64,000 bases of DNA from Diabrotica undecimpunctata (GCF_040954645.1 NC_092806.1:78525641-78589640), one strand, 5' to 3'; positions 32,481 to 43,790 are shown, numbered from the stretch's first letter. The notes: generated from the letters alone by a model not told the origin. Numbers and translations: made by a program.

Positions 32481-32939
32481 AAAATGACAGCTGCTTTGTT
32501 TATAACAATTAAGAACTAAAATGGGCGCGAGTCAATAGTTAAAGGAGTATATTTTAAGAAGATATAATTTTTATTAAAAAAAAATGCTATTTATACTCAA
32601 AAAACATGAGCACAGTTGACTATTTTTTCGACTATTGGTTCGGTAATTAGAGAACTCTTCTCCTGTCGGCCCGGTAAGAAAAAAACTTAATTCGGAACTT
32701 CAAATCTACGGCGCTTGGAAAATTTATCATATCTACCTTAAATATGGACCAATTTGGCTTTTTATCTACAGTAGCGGAATTTTTTTTTTGGCTGCGACTA
32801 AAACTTTAGTTACTATTAACATTTTATTTTAAATTACTCTTAATCATCTTTATTTTACATATGATATATTTTTTTATACTCAATTGCTTTTAAGTATATT
32901 TTTTTTTAATATTCACGAACTTATTAGTAAAATGAGAAT

Positions 32940-34081
32940 TATATTGTATGGAAATAAGGCCGGTTTTTAAAAACTAGTTCGTTTTTTTTTCATGAAAAAA
33001 ATTTCACCATGTATACTGTTTTTAAAAATCCTAATAAGAATTTCGTAAATTCCATGAATAGCCAATTAAAATGGCTTATTAATTTGTGTTGTCTCTCACA
33101 ATTACTTAATTTTTAATTTAAAAAATCAAATTTTACTACGAATTATTACAAGTTTAGCAAAGAACCATAGATGTAAAAAATATAACTTTTCCTCCAAAAT
33201 TAAATTTTTCTGAACAAAAATTTAATTTAGATTTTAAAAAACAAACTGGACCTAACTTTTTCATTTTGAATAATTGAAACTGGAAAAAAATCAGGTCTGG
33301 TTTTACAAAATTCGTTTGTTTGTTTTATAGAAAAAATTCACCCTATATATGGTTTTTGAAAAAACTCTTATAAAGTATAAAAGATTTTTCTAAATTAGAC
33401 AAACGGGCAATTAAAGTGCCACATTTTTTTTAATTAAAAAAAAATTAAATTTTACTATGTATTAAAAGTTTGGCAGGTATTTAAAATGTTAAGGTTATTT
33501 TTCATTAACTCAAAAATAAAGTTGATTATTAGTATGGGTACGGTTTGCTTGTTAAATTTTAGATTAAAATAAAATAATTTTGCAAGAAAAGTTATATTTT
33601 TTTACATCTACATATGTACATACACTTTGCTAAACTTTTAATTTATAGCCTTTGATTTTTTTAATTAAAAATTAAATAATCGTGTAGAAAAAAATAAATA
33701 TGGCATTTTAATTGCTATTTGTCTAATTTATAAAAATCTTATTAGAGTATTTCTATGAACAAAACTAACTAATTTTTTAAAACCGGACCTGATATTTTCT
33801 AGTTTGAATAAATCCGTTGATGAGGTGATAGTAGTGTGGTGATACAACATTTCACGAAAATATGAGATACGTCAAACTTTTATTAGAGTATTTCTGTGAA
33901 CAAAACGAACTAATTTTTTAAAACCGGACCTAATATTTTCTAGTTTGAATAAATCCGTTGATGAGGTGATAGTAGTGTGGTGATACAACATTTCACGAAA
34001 AGATGAGATACATCAAACTTATCGTTCAAAAGTTATGACAAATATAAATTTCAGTCAAAATTCACAACTCACCCTGTATAT
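32940..34081. repeat. Complex repeat of inverted and tandem units
   Basis: Contains two tandem copies of an about 140-bp unit (about 33746-34020, sharing TTTAAAACCGGACCT and GGTGATAGTAGTGTGGTGAT), plus inverted partners of the same motifs at 33000-33600 (ACCTGATTTTTT-like against AAAAAATCAGGTC). The right end has TTCACAACTCACCCTGTATAT. A related copy is at 53480-54650. The errantivirus-like element is inserted at its end. Confidence 0.6.
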
Positions 34082-34306
34082 AGAAATGTTTCTTCAACGT
34101 CGATATTCCCAAAAAAAATCTTTATTTCGAAAATAAGTTACAATTTTTGAGAAATTCTACAAACTACTACATTTAATGATTTAAACTTGACTATTGAAAC
34201 ATAATAATTACAATAATAATAAAAATATTGATTTCTTCCTATTTATAACGTCGGATATCGGAATCTGCTGATTCTTAATAGTAAGGGAGCTTATGGCTAC
34301 ATTTCT
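34082..34306 (-). repeat. 3' LTR of the errantivirus-like element
   Basis: 225 bp. The env reading frame ends inside it. Confidence 0.97.
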
Positions 34307-35809
34307 CCTCCCTCCATTGGTTGGGACTTCGTCCTCGAAGTTTTGGTTACTTCGGCTATCAGCTCGTCTAGTATCTGGATCTGGGCAGGATGCAATTTTT
34401 CTCCAAATAGGATTTTGGAAATTCGTTTTCTTTTCCTAATTAGGAAGATTATTAGGAAAGCTAAAATAGTTAAAAATATTATAACAGAAGTGGTGCTCAG
34501 TCCTATGGATAATCGGGGTAGTACTTCTATGGTATCTATTGGTTGAATTTGGCCATGTGTCTCTGGGATTGTTAATTTTTCAATTTTCATCTCATGGTTT
34601 GGTATTAATTTTATTGGAACAATTTTTGGAATGGAAATATCTTGAGACGTCTTTTTATTAAATTGGATACCTTCAATCATTATTGGTACATCTGTCGTCA
34701 AGAGGCTGGTTGAATTAATTTCTATCTGCTGGATTCTCATTGGGTGAACTATTCCTAGCAATATGACTTTGCTGGTTTCTTGGAAAAAGTTCTCTGTGAT
34801 TAACGTTTTTGTGCAATTATCTACATTGGGTATGTTACATTTGGATTGTACATAGTTGGAACAAACTATGTTATCGCCTTGTCCTATACAAGTGTTGAAC
34901 CATTTATTATTTGTATAGTAGCTTGCAGGTGGCAGAATCATAACATGATCTTTGTTTGGAATGGGATAGATTTTATAGGTAGTATAAGGAATTTCATGGA
35001 GTATAGGGATTTTAATTATTATGAGCATTGTATTTGAAGTTACACAAACTAAAGTTTTTGTTGACTCTATAAGTTCGTAAGGGTGTTCATTACTATTGGG
35101 AATTGAATTTCTGGGATAAATTTTGAGAAGGTTCTCTTTAAGGTCTATTATTTCCTTTAAAGTGAATAATTCTATATTAGAGATATTAAGTTCAGATAAA
35201 GTAATGGTTCTTATAAGTTTCATTAGAAATTCGTTTATATTTTGGAGATTTATTATCTCGTTGTGTAGAATGATATAGCTGTCAAAATCAGCTGATAATT
35301 TGTTGAGTGCAGATATGAGAATTGAATTATCAGAATTTAGTTTTTCTAAAAGTTTATCGAATCTCGTGTTAAAAGAGTTTCCATAAGATATTTGGTTATT
35401 AAATTTTTTTATGATTTCGTTTTGTTTATTTTCTAAAGAGATTATGTGTGATTTTAACAAGTCTAAGTCAGAGTCGTCTGGATTTCCAGTCACGTATTTG
35501 ATGGCTGTACCTAGAAAATTAAAAAGTCCGCGTTTCTGTTTTCGCGTAATCTTGTGTAGATCGTCTTTTGTTTGTTCTTGTATGTGGGTGTATTGGGAGT
35601 ACAGTAGCGAGAGAGGTGCATTTTTGAAGTGATCTTTGAAATAGCTTGTCGGACTAGCGTCAATACTGTCGGATAATTTGTCTAGTGGAATGTGAAGAAA
35701 ATGTCTGTGATAGTGGGAGATTTCTCTTGATTTGCCTATCTCTTCAGCATAGTAACCATTATTCGGAATCTCCTGAATATTGAGTGGATGGACCAGGGCG
35801 AGGATTGTC
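34297..35809 (-). CDS. env: Envelope protein, main exon
   Basis: The frame is open from the predicted acceptor at 35809 to 34297 (504 residues) and overlaps the last codons of pol; no ATG starts it until the leader exon is added. A basic furin-type site (RKQKR) about 90 residues in is followed by a glycine-led hydrophobic stretch like the fusion peptide of baculovirus F-type proteins. Then come a coiled-coil-like Leu/Asn-rich segment, a Cys-containing ectodomain and a transmembrane segment near the end (VIIFLTILAFLIIFLI) with a basic cytoplasmic tail. This class mediates membrane fusion of the particle. No break is seen. Confidence 0.88.
34307..34316 (-). promoter_or_regulatory. Polypurine tract
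   Basis: The minus strand reads TGGAGGGAGG directly before the 3' LTR. Confidence 0.7.
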
Positions 35810-38800
35810 CTGTGAAAAATTTGGGTCTTGAGTAGGTTTATCTACATGTTTTCGTATTCGTTTTACATATTTAAGGTGAGTGCTTGTTAAATTTTGTTTA
35901 TCTGTTTTACCGATTATTTTTGTTTTGTCTTGCGTTTCTGGATGAATAGTGGAGAAAGGGGCTTGTAATTTGGACTTATGTTTTTTCTTAGAAACATATA
36001 GGGATTTTGTAAGGTCTATTTCCGGAATATCTTCGGCATTTTCGTTTTGTCTATCTAAAAGTTGTTGTCTTTTTTGTTTTTGTTTATTATATAGTTCTGC
36101 AATAAAGGGTTGGAGTTCTTCTTTATGTCTTTGATTATATGTTTCGTATATCGGAAGATCAAAGTCGAAATGTATTTCTTCTGCATAGGGTCCGTACAGA
36201 ATTGAGAACGGGGAATAATCTGTGGAACTGTGGATTGATTGGTTGTAAATAAGAATGGCGTGTGTTAGAATGTCATCTAACGAATCATTTGGATTTTGGG
36301 CTTGTAAGGTCCTAAGTTTTTCAATAAGAGTTGAATGAAAGCGCTCTACAGGAGAGTTTGAGGAAGAATTGTTTACTGTTGTAAAATGTATTTCGATTTT
36401 GTGGATATTTAGGAATTCTTTAATGACTGCAGAATTAAATTCGGTGCCGCTGTCGCATACAATCTTTTTTGGGTAATTGTGGTGCGAAAAGTAGTGTCTT
36501 AATTTATTTAGTATGGAAATGGAAGTTTTGTCGGTGAGCTTATAGCATTGACCGTATTTGGAAAAAGAATCTATTATTGTGAGATACAGGTTTTTATTGC
36601 AGTGGAATAGATCGATATGTAATATATCAAAAGGTTTTTGACCTAACAACGGTCCTAATTGGGGAAGTTTATAAGGACGTCGCTCGTATTTATTTTTTAG
36701 GCAAATTTCGCATTTATTGATAAAATTAGAAATAGTTGTCTGCATTGAGGGCCAATAAAATTTTTGTTTTAAATGTTTGTAGGTTTCAATTATTCCGTTG
36801 TGATTTTCTACGTGATATTTCTTTATGCATTCTATTTGTTGGTTTTCTTCTTCTATGTCCTGAAGTAGTATATTGCAAAATATTGCTTTGACTGTGGAAT
36901 TTATTTTTTCTTTAAAATAGTTACAGATAAAAGGTCTAAATTCGTGAGGGATTGTTATTGCAAATTTTTGATTTGGTCTAAGGATATTTTGGAAGGTATT
37001 TGCTATTTCTGTTTTCCAATTATTTGTCAAAGTGACAGTGTAACGGTGTTTGTTAAAAATTCTTTTGTATTTAATTTCAAAATTATTTGACTCCGGTTTA
37101 AAAATAATTTGGTTTGAGGATAAATTAATTGGTTCAGGTGAAATCTCTATTCCAGTGATAGGGTTCTCAACTGATGTATGTTGTGTGTTAGTACTGTTTT
37201 GTAAGTTGTCAAAATCGGCAAGGAAATCGTCTATGTCGAAATTGTCGGGTGGTTCAGCACATTCTGAATTCGGGGGTTCAGCACATTCTGAACTCGAGCT
37301 TAGGGCATTTATTTGGACTCGGCTAAGAGCATCAGCAACTTGATTCTCTTTGCCTTTTTTATATTTAACTTCAAAATCATATTCTTCTAGTTTAAGTCTC
37401 CATCGGGCTAATCTAGAAGTGGGGTCTTTAATTTTGTAGATCCATACGAGAGGATTGTGATCTGTTTCTACAGTGAATTTTTGGTTGTATAAATACATAC
37501 GGAAGTGTTTACAAGAATCTAGTATGGCTAAAAGTTCTTTTTCAATAGTGGAGTAGTTTCGTTCTGCGGAATTTAGAGTTCGAGAATAGTAGGCAATAGG
37601 GTGATTATTTTGAGATAATACTGATCCTATAGCTATATTAGAGGCGTCTGTAGTCAGTACAAAAGGCTTTTCGAAGTCTGGATATTGTAAGACTGGAGAA
37701 TTAGTTAACAATTGTTTGCATTTTGCAAAACATTCTAAATAATTTGGATTTGTGGGGTCGATAGTTGCTCCTTTTCGAGTACATCTCGAAAATGGGGACG
37801 TTATTTTTGCAAAGTTGGGTATGAATCTTCGGTAGTAACCGATTAAACCAAGAAATGATTTAATTTCTTTTACTGTTTTTGGTAGAGGATATTTTTGTAT
37901 AGCTTCGATTTTTGCTGGGTTAGGTTTGATTCCTTCGGTTGTCACTACGTGACCTAAGAAAGAAACTTCTTTCGTGAGAAACTCGGATTTGTCTAACTGA
38001 ATTTTTAAATTATTTTTCCTGAAAGTGTCAAAAATAGTCGCAATATGAACTAAGTGTTCTTGCAGTGACTTGGAAAAAATAATGACATCGTCCATGTAGA
38101 CGAAGCAAAACTTATGAATAAATGGTCTAAGAATATTGTCCATTAACCTTTCGAATGTTGCTGGGCTATTCTTTAAACCAAAGGGCATACGTAAAAATTC
38201 AAAGTGACCATGCGGAACTGAAAAGGCTGTTTTCCGAATAGAATCCGGATGAACTTCAATCTGATGGTAACCTTGAGCTAAATCTAATGTTGTGAAATAA
38301 CTGGCTTTTCCTAAGTTATCCAGTATCTCATCTATCTGAGGAAGTGGGTAGCGATCACTTTCAGTATGATCATTAAGCTTCCTGTAATCAATTACTAATC
38401 TAAATTTTTTCTGACCTGAGGCATCAGCTTTTTTTGGTACTATCCAAACTGGAGCTGAGTACGGTGAAATTGACGGTCGAATTATCTTATTATCTAATAA
38501 ATTATTTATTTGTTTTTTTATTTCTTCCTGCATTGCTTTGGGATGCCGAAATCCCTTTACATAAATTGGATTTTCATCCTTAGTTTTAATTTCGTGTCTA
38601 ACAGCTGACGTGAAAGTTAAATTTTTATTTTCGTCGTAGAATACGTCTTTAAATTTTTTGCAAAGACTTATAATTTTATATTTTTCTTCGTTATTTAAAT
38701 GCGAAGTACGGATTTTGTTTTCGTTAAAATGCGTCGTTGGAATTTTTGCTATATTATAATTACAAAAGTTCTCAACTTCAATTCTCTTATTAAATTTCAT

Positions 38801-39376
38801 AGGCATAGGTAAGTCGAAAGTGTCTAGAAAGCCGTTTTTTGCAACGTGAATAGAATGGGGAATTTTGATACCTTGAAAGTGTCTTTCGCGCAATAAGACT
38901 TCGCCATTATGAACGCTTACTGGAATTTTTTGGTATAAAGTTTCAAATGGAATGCTAACGTGAGGATTCTCAAAGGTTAAAGTATGAGTTGCGTAGCTAA
39001 TTGTGGCGTGGAATCTTTTCAGATCGTAAGTTCCAAGGAGGAGGTCAAAGAATTGACTAAAGTCGGCAATTTTTACGTCGAATGTTTGTGGAATTCCATA
39101 TTCTAGGAATAGTGGCGTCTTAATATTTAAGTCGTGCTTGGAAGTAATTTTCATTGACGTTAGCGAAAAGGGTTTTCGATAAATATGATTTTTATCAAAT
39201 AGTTTGAGAGCTCGCGGATTTAAAATTGAATGGGAACCGCCGGTATCGATTAAAACGCGTAGATGTGTTTTGGGTGTAACGAAGCAAGGTAACCCAGGGG
39301 AACTTTCGATATTATATAGGTTTATACAGGGGGTGGATGATCGTCTAACGGGATGGCTTGAAAATCCTGATGATTT
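35759..39376 (-). CDS. pol: Pol polyprotein of the errantivirus-like element
   Basis: The frame is -1 relative to gag and open from about 39376, overlapping the gag end (stop at 39322). I see no canonical slippery heptamer in the overlap. The protease motif is LIDTGGSHS (near 39250). From the methionine at 39154: RT has DYRKLNDH, FTTLDLAQGYHQIE (Asp 291) and YMDD (353-356). RNase H has TTDASNIAIGSVLS and VETDHNPL. Integrase has a His-His-Cys-Cys finger (KYHVENHNGI...CEICLK) and DDE residues in LHIDLFHC, VCDSGTEFNS and NNSSSNSPVERFHST. All catalytic residues are present. Confidence 0.95.
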   Translation of the reverse strand, partial: KSSGFSSHPVRRSSTPCINLYNIESSPGLPCFVTPKTHLRVLIDTGGSHSILNPRALKLFDKNHIYRKPFSLTSMKITSKHDLNIKTPLFLEYGIPQTFDVKIADFSQFFDLLLGTYDLKRFHATISYATHTLTFENPHVSIPFETLYQKIPVSVHNGEVLLRERHFQGIKIPHSIHVAKNGFLDTFDLPMPMKFNKRIEVENFCNYNIAKIPTTHFNENKIRTSHLNNEEKYKIISLCKKFKDVFYDENKNLTFTSAVRHEIKTKDENPIYVKGFRHPKAMQEEIKKQINNLLDNKIIRPSISPYSAPVWIVPKKADASGQKKFRLVIDYRKLNDHTESDRYPLPQIDEILDNLGKASYFTTLDLAQGYHQIEVHPDSIRKTAFSVPHGHFEFLRMPFGLKNSPATFERLMDNILRPFIHKFCFVYMDDVIIFSKSLQEHLVHIATIFDTFRKNNLKIQLDKSEFLTKEVSFLGHVVTTEGIKPNPAKIEAIQKYPLPKTVKEIKSFLGLIGYYRRFIPNFAKITSPFSRCTRKGATIDPTNPNYLECFAKCKQLLTNSPVLQYPDFEKPFVLTTDASNIAIGSVLSQNNHPIAYYSRTLNSAERNYSTIEKELLAILDSCKHFRMYLYNQKFTVETDHNPLVWIYKIKDPTSRLARWRLKLEEYDFEVKYKKGKENQVADALSRVQINALSSSSECAEPPNSECAEPPDNFDIDDFLADFDNLQNSTNTQHTSVENPITGIEISPEPINLSSNQIIFKPESNNFEIKYKRIFNKHRYTVTLTNNWKTEIANTFQNILRPNQKFAITIPHEFRPFICNYFKEKINSTVKAIFCNILLQDIEEENQQIECIKKYHVENHNGIIETYKHLKQKFYWPSMQTTISNFINKCEICLKNKYERRPYKLPQLGPLLGQKPFDILHIDLFHCNKNLYLTIIDSFSKYGQCYKLTDKTSISILNKLRHYFSHHNYPKKIVCDSGTEFNSAVIKEFLNIHKIEIHFTTVNNSSSNSPVERFHSTLIEKLRTLQAQNPNDSLDDILTHAILIYNQSIHSSTDYSPFSILYGPYAEEIHFDFDLPIYETYNQRHKEELQPFIAELYNKQKQKRQQLLDRQNENAEDIPEIDLTKSLYVSKKKHKSKLQAPFSTIHPETQDKTKIIGKTDKQNLTSTHLKYVKRIRKHVDKPTQDPNFSQDNPRPGPSTQYSGDSE

Positions 39377-40566
39377 TCATCATGTAAATCGGGCTCTTGT
39401 TCGGATTCGTAATTTTCGAAATCGTTTTCGAAATATTGGGTATCATTTGAGTCTATGTGAAAATTGTGGCTTCTATTAGTTGTAATTGTCATGGGCTGAT
39501 GGTTTCTGGTTGTGGTAGTTTGAACACCGCTCATTGGAGTAGCAAAATTTGGTTGGGGTCGAGGAGCTTTATATTTATTTAGTCTTTGTTGGTTGTTTTT
39601 CGGAACATTGTTTCGTTGGAAGGATTGATTTTGTTCGTGAGAACTGAAATTTTGTCTCTGAGGAAAATTATAGTTCTGTTGTGGAGTGAAGTTAAAATTG
39701 GGCTCTGTGTTGTGAGTTGAAGGTCTCACATAATTTGAATGCGTGGGTTGGAAGTTTGAGTATGTGGGTTGAAAGTTTGTGGATCTTTGATTATTCGAAG
39801 ATTGATAGGGTTTATTTTTGAGTGGGGCCTTTTTGTTTTGTTGGCTCTTAAGGAAGTTCATGTATTGTTGTTGATTTTTGTGGTTATCGTAGGCAATACA
39901 CTTTTGAAGGGCTTCTTCTAGGGAATTTAATTCAAAATGCGATAAGTATTCGCAATAAGGCTCGTTGATTCCGGTACAGAAAGTTTTGAGGGCAATGTTT
40001 TTGAAGTATGGAGTTTTAAAAGTGACTGTCGCGGGATTATCGTTTAGGGTGATGTGTTGGAGTAAATCGTTCAGATTTGTAGTTATTCTCTGATGATAAT
40101 TGTCGTAGGATTCACTATGTTTTTGGACGGTAGTGGATAGTTGTGTTACTAATATGTCTTCGGAACGTCTGTCTCCGTATTTAGTTAATAATGCTGGACG
40201 AATTTCTGTCCAATTGGTTTTATTAGAATAGTTTAAGAAATTTCTAGGTTCTCCTTTAATTCGAGATACGATATGGGAATTTAAGATAAATTCTTGGGAC
40301 GGATTTAAATCTTGGGTGCCTAAGAAAACTATTAAATTATCTACTGCTTTGATGAAGGTGGAGAGGTTGTCTCCAGAAGAGAATTCGGGCAGAGTTGAGC
40401 AAAGGCTAGCAATATCGCTATTGGTCATCGGCATTTTGGAACGTAATTTAGATGCAGGCTTAGATTTAGAGGTTTGTAGATTTCTTTTTATTTTTAGATT
40501 TAAACTGTCGAATAGTAAACTTAAATTTTCGATACTATTTTGGGAAATATCATTCAATGTACTCAT
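39322..40566 (-). CDS. gag: Gag protein of the errantivirus-like element
   Basis: 414 residues from the ATG at 40566. A helical capsid-like core (LPEFSSGDNLSTFIKAVDNL...YGDRRSEDILVTQL) is followed by an Asn/Gln/Phe/Pro-rich basic tail with a repeated SNFQPT/SNYVRP motif. There is no zinc knuckle, as is usual for errantivirus Gag. It assembles the particle and binds RNA through the basic tail. Confidence 0.85.
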   Translation of the reverse strand: MSTLNDISQNSIENLSLLFDSLNLKIKRNLQTSKSKPASKLRSKMPMTNSDIASLCSTLPEFSSGDNLSTFIKAVDNLIVFLGTQDLNPSQEFILNSHIVSRIKGEPRNFLNYSNKTNWTEIRPALLTKYGDRRSEDILVTQLSTTVQKHSESYDNYHQRITTNLNDLLQHITLNDNPATVTFKTPYFKNIALKTFCTGINEPYCEYLSHFELNSLEEALQKCIAYDNHKNQQQYMNFLKSQQNKKAPLKNKPYQSSNNQRSTNFQPTYSNFQPTHSNYVRPSTHNTEPNFNFTPQQNYNFPQRQNFSSHEQNQSFQRNNVPKNNQQRLNKYKAPRPQPNFATPMSGVQTTTTRNHQPMTITTNRSHNFHIDSNDTQYFENDFENYESEQEPDLHDENHQDFQAIPLDDHPPPV

Positions 40567-40738
40567 AAAATATATGCAAAAATATAAATGCAAGTATATA
40601 TAAAAAATTCGTTGAAGTAAAATGTTATAAATAATATAAATTCAATAAACAATAAATAATAAATTCAATGTAAATGTTTAAGAATTCAATTAAAATAATA
40701 AATGCTCATAAACAATGGTAAAGAAAGGAAAAACTTAC

Positions 40739-40770
40739 GCAAGGATGATCGTGTTTGATTTCCAATACAT
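40739..40770 (-). CDS. env: Predicted env leader exon
   Basis: The minus strand has an ATG at 40770 in the leader, upstream of gag, followed after 32 bases by a strong 5' splice signal (GC|GTAAGT; intron starts at 40738). It is compatible in phase with a 3' splice site at the end of pol (TTTTTCACAG, exon starting at 35809). The exon encodes a short, partly hydrophobic start; across the junction the N-terminus looks like a signal peptide. Spliced env mRNAs with a leader exon are known for this group; these exact sites are my inference. Confidence 0.6.
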
Positions 40771-40849
40771 TTTTCTCTTTTACCAGGTTCTTCAGGATTT
40801 CATTAAACTAATGTAGACCAGGAAACGACTATGTTTCTGTATGAAATAT

Positions 40850-40868
40850 CCTGTGGTTCGCAGCGCCA
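40850..40868 (-). promoter_or_regulatory. Candidate primer binding site
   Basis: The minus strand starts TGGCGCTGCGAACCACA at the LTR edge, sharing its first T with the LTR. TGGCGC is a common primer-site start in this group; I cannot name the tRNA. Confidence 0.55.
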
Positions 40869-41092
40869 GAAATGTTTCTTCAACGTCGATATTCCCAAAA
40901 AAAATCTTTATTTCGAAAATAAGTTACAATTTTTGAGAAATTCTACAAACTACTACATTTAATGATTTAAACTTGACTATTGAAACATAATAATTACAAT
41001 AATAATAAAAATATTGATTTCTTCCTATTTATAACGTCGGATATCGGAATCTGCTGATTCTTAATAGTAAGGGAGCTTATGGCTACATTTCT
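40868..41092 (-). repeat. 5' LTR of the errantivirus-like element
   Basis: 225 bp, identical to the 3' LTR. On the minus strand it contains AATAAAGATTTTTTTT, a plausible polyadenylation signal. Confidence 0.97.
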
Positions 41093-41215
41093 ATATTATT
41101 AAATAATAGAAGCAGACACTTTTTAACAGTTATTTGTTATTCCTCATAGGGGCTTTCATACGAGGTAGTAGTACGTAAAGTTCCTTATGACTCATCCTGT
41201 ATGAAAAAGAAAACA
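41093..41215. repeat. Far end of the interspersed repeat split by the errantivirus
   Basis: AGGGGCTTTCATACGAGGTAG-like sequence matches 54590-54615 (AGGGGTTTCCGTACGAGGTAG), continuing the repeat that stops at 34081. Confidence 0.6.
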
Positions 41216-42424
41216 GAAACAGGTGTATTATCTATAAAAAAAGAGCAGGGCTACACGTATGATCCAACAAGATAAAACATGATCTCTGTGTTTGTATAGA
41301 CATTTTAGTATAAGGACTTAATAACGGTTAAAAATTAAAAGAGACGCTTCAGTTTAGTTCTATAGCTACGTAGAGAACTACTTATACTTATTATTTTTTA
41401 TAATCAAAACTTTATTATTTTAACAACCGTTGTGAGTTGTAATAAAATTGACTGCAGAATTTGAGATTGTTTAAATTAAACAATATACCATTTTATAAAA
41501 GTAAAAAATATTCATCGTTTAAGTAAAATTATACATTATTCTATTTCTTTTGCACAACATTGAAAAAAATAATTTAAAATATTTTTAAGTTTATTGCTCG
41601 TGAAATTTGTTAATTGTATATATAATTGAAACACAACTCTTGATTCAATGAGCTAAGTATTGTTTTTTTTGCAAAACAAATTAAAATTCATATTTACATC
41701 AATTCTCTTCTGATTTTTTATGTATACATATAAAATTTATATCCCCTTTAAACGTCTTCCGATCCTCTAATTGATAATACATTTTCTCTTAATAAGTTTG
41801 AATTTAATCGATCAATTTAAGAATAATAAATCTTGTAACATTGCCCTTTGAGCTCGAAAGTTGTTTTTATATGTTATATTAACAGTACAAAAATCTTTAA
41901 TTTGAATAAGTTTTGCAAATTAATCCTGAAATTTGTTATCGTGTATTAAAAAAAATTAGTCCAATTTAACTTAAAATAAGCTACAGGTCTTTATGACATA
42001 CCGCTATCTTTAATTTTTCTTTGTCACTGTATTCTATTAGGTAAATGTTGTCATATAATACCTCATACGTCACGATTGGCCCGATAGTAGCAAAGATACG
42101 TGTCTAAAGCACCTTTGGTATGTTGCCATGTTTGATTTTTCTTTATCATCGTATTATATTTGCTAAATCCTGTCATATAATATATCACACGGTTCTGTAT
42201 GTTAAGTCGTTTAGGCACTATAAGCTTAAGGTCTTTTTGACAATCCACCCTCTGATCCCAACCCTTTATTATTTATTTCTTTAGCTACCCTCTTTCCAAC
42301 AACTCATTATACGTCCCGATGCAACTATCCGTGCTCGAGCTGAACGACGTCAGAGTAGAAGCGCAGGGGAATAGGCAAATCGTCCTAACCTCTACAATTT
42401 AAACAAATTTTTGTTGTTGAAAAC
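41216..42424. other. AT-rich spacer, nothing recognised
   Basis: No coding or structural feature supported. Confidence 0.45.
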
Positions 42425-42890
42425 TTTTTTTTTTAATCTTTGTCTTGACTTCAGCTATAAAAAAAGTTCTGGCCCTGCAAAATTTACAAACCCTCAATAA
42501 TTTTTATAAACAATTAAATGTATGTATCTCGTAAAGGAATTAAGCGATTGGATCTTACGAAGTCTCATTCTATTTGCAGTTAAAAGAGCTACAATATAAT
42601 GCTTTTTGCATATAAAAGAATATTTACAAAAGTTATTTCAAAAATTAAAAATGGCGAAATATTGACATTTTTTTTACTTTCAATAGTTAATTTTGCATAA
42701 ACTGTTGGATCAAATTTAATTTAGCACATCTCAAATTAAAACTTTTTTATGTACTTTCATAAAATATTGACTTGATACAATAAAAATAAAAATAATCAAA
42801 AACACTGTTTTTGTCCCTTTAAAATGGCACAAAAAAATTATAAATAACAATTTGGAGTTGCAGGTACTTCATAACGCTGTACTGATTTCA
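42425..42890 (-). repeat. Interspersed repeat, copy B (inverted)
   Basis: Inverted relative to 31850-32480. The two could be independent copies or the arms of one large palindromic element around the errantivirus. Confidence 0.65.
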
Positions 42891-43109
42891 AAAATTCACT
42901 TAATAATGTATGTTTTTTTCTCTAGAGCTTGGGCTAATAATCTTCCAATACGAAAACCGTGTTGTTCAGGTATCAACATTTGTTTCGTTTCTTATTGTCT
43001 TGTAATTACCATGAGCTTGTTAGTCACAAGTTTACATATTACACAGCATATAGAAGATGATTTCGAAAGAAAGTAAATTATAGGAGTAGTATATATTGAC
43101 CTTAGCTTA

Positions 43110-43790
43110 AAATATAGCTGGTCTAATCTAGTCTACTCTAGAATTACCTATAGAATTGCCAGGAGAAAATAGTTTTAAAACTATACACCAATGACATACG
43201 TAACACACTCGCGTAACATTTCATATATGCGGATGATATTGCTACAGCTGCTTAAGAAAGAAGTTTGAACAGTTATAGGGGAGATATTTTAATTAAAAAC
43301 CTGGATTAATATTATGTTAAGAATTCTCTGAAGCCGAACCCCACAAAGACCCAAATCTTTGCATTTTAACAAGCAGGTAAGAAAGAACTTGTCCTTAACT
43401 TAGAAGAGAAGCCCCTGATATTACTTTGAACCAAAATACCTGCGATTGAAATTGTATAGAACATTTTTTTAATAAATACTAGCACATCACAAAACTAAGA
43501 ACATCATTGAGAAAATACGCAAGCTATTGTACAAATTGAAAGGGCTATTATTGGTTCAGTTGGAATAATATTGGGATGTTTTAAACCCACCCCCGTTATA
43601 CATCCGTTAGTTGTAAATGCTACCCCTCTATTAGGAGAACAGTCATATCGAGAGGATATAGAGAGGAAGAAGCAGATAACATACAACCCTTGTTTGGTCA
43701 ATCAAGGCAGCTATACAGACTTAAGTCTCATAAAGCTTCATGAACTGCTCATAATAAATGGAAAATAGCGTCCAGAATCACCAGAAAAAA
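43110..43790 (+). pseudogene. Jockey-clade RT fragment with internal deletion
   Basis: Broken frames read HFIYADDIATAA (catalytic box near 43230), then SLKPNPTKTQIFAF, and after a deletion the C-terminal part GCFKPTPVIHPLV and REDIERKKQITYNPC (open stretch 43571-43768). These are C-terminal RT motifs of Jockey-clade ORF2. Confidence 0.65.

Larger units (their letters stand above)
34082..41092 (-). mobile_element. Complete errantivirus-like Gypsy element with env
   Basis: Identical 225-bp LTRs (34082-34306, 40868-41092), with ends AGAAATG...CATTTCT, are flanked by ATAT target duplications (34078-34081 and 41093-41096). Order on the minus strand is leader, gag, pol, env, the plan of insect endogenous retroviruses (gypsy/17.6 group). 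Env includes a furin-type site and C-terminal membrane segment. All ORFs are open, so it may still be active. Confidence 0.96.

Noticed and set aside
39322..39376. Canonical slippery site for the errantivirus gag-pol overlap
   Set aside because: No X XXY YYZ heptamer in the gag register was found in the overlap; only CCACCCCCT and GGATTTTC, which do not fit well.
43504..43701. Minus-strand 65-codon frame
   Set aside because: Antisense to the Jockey RT fragment.
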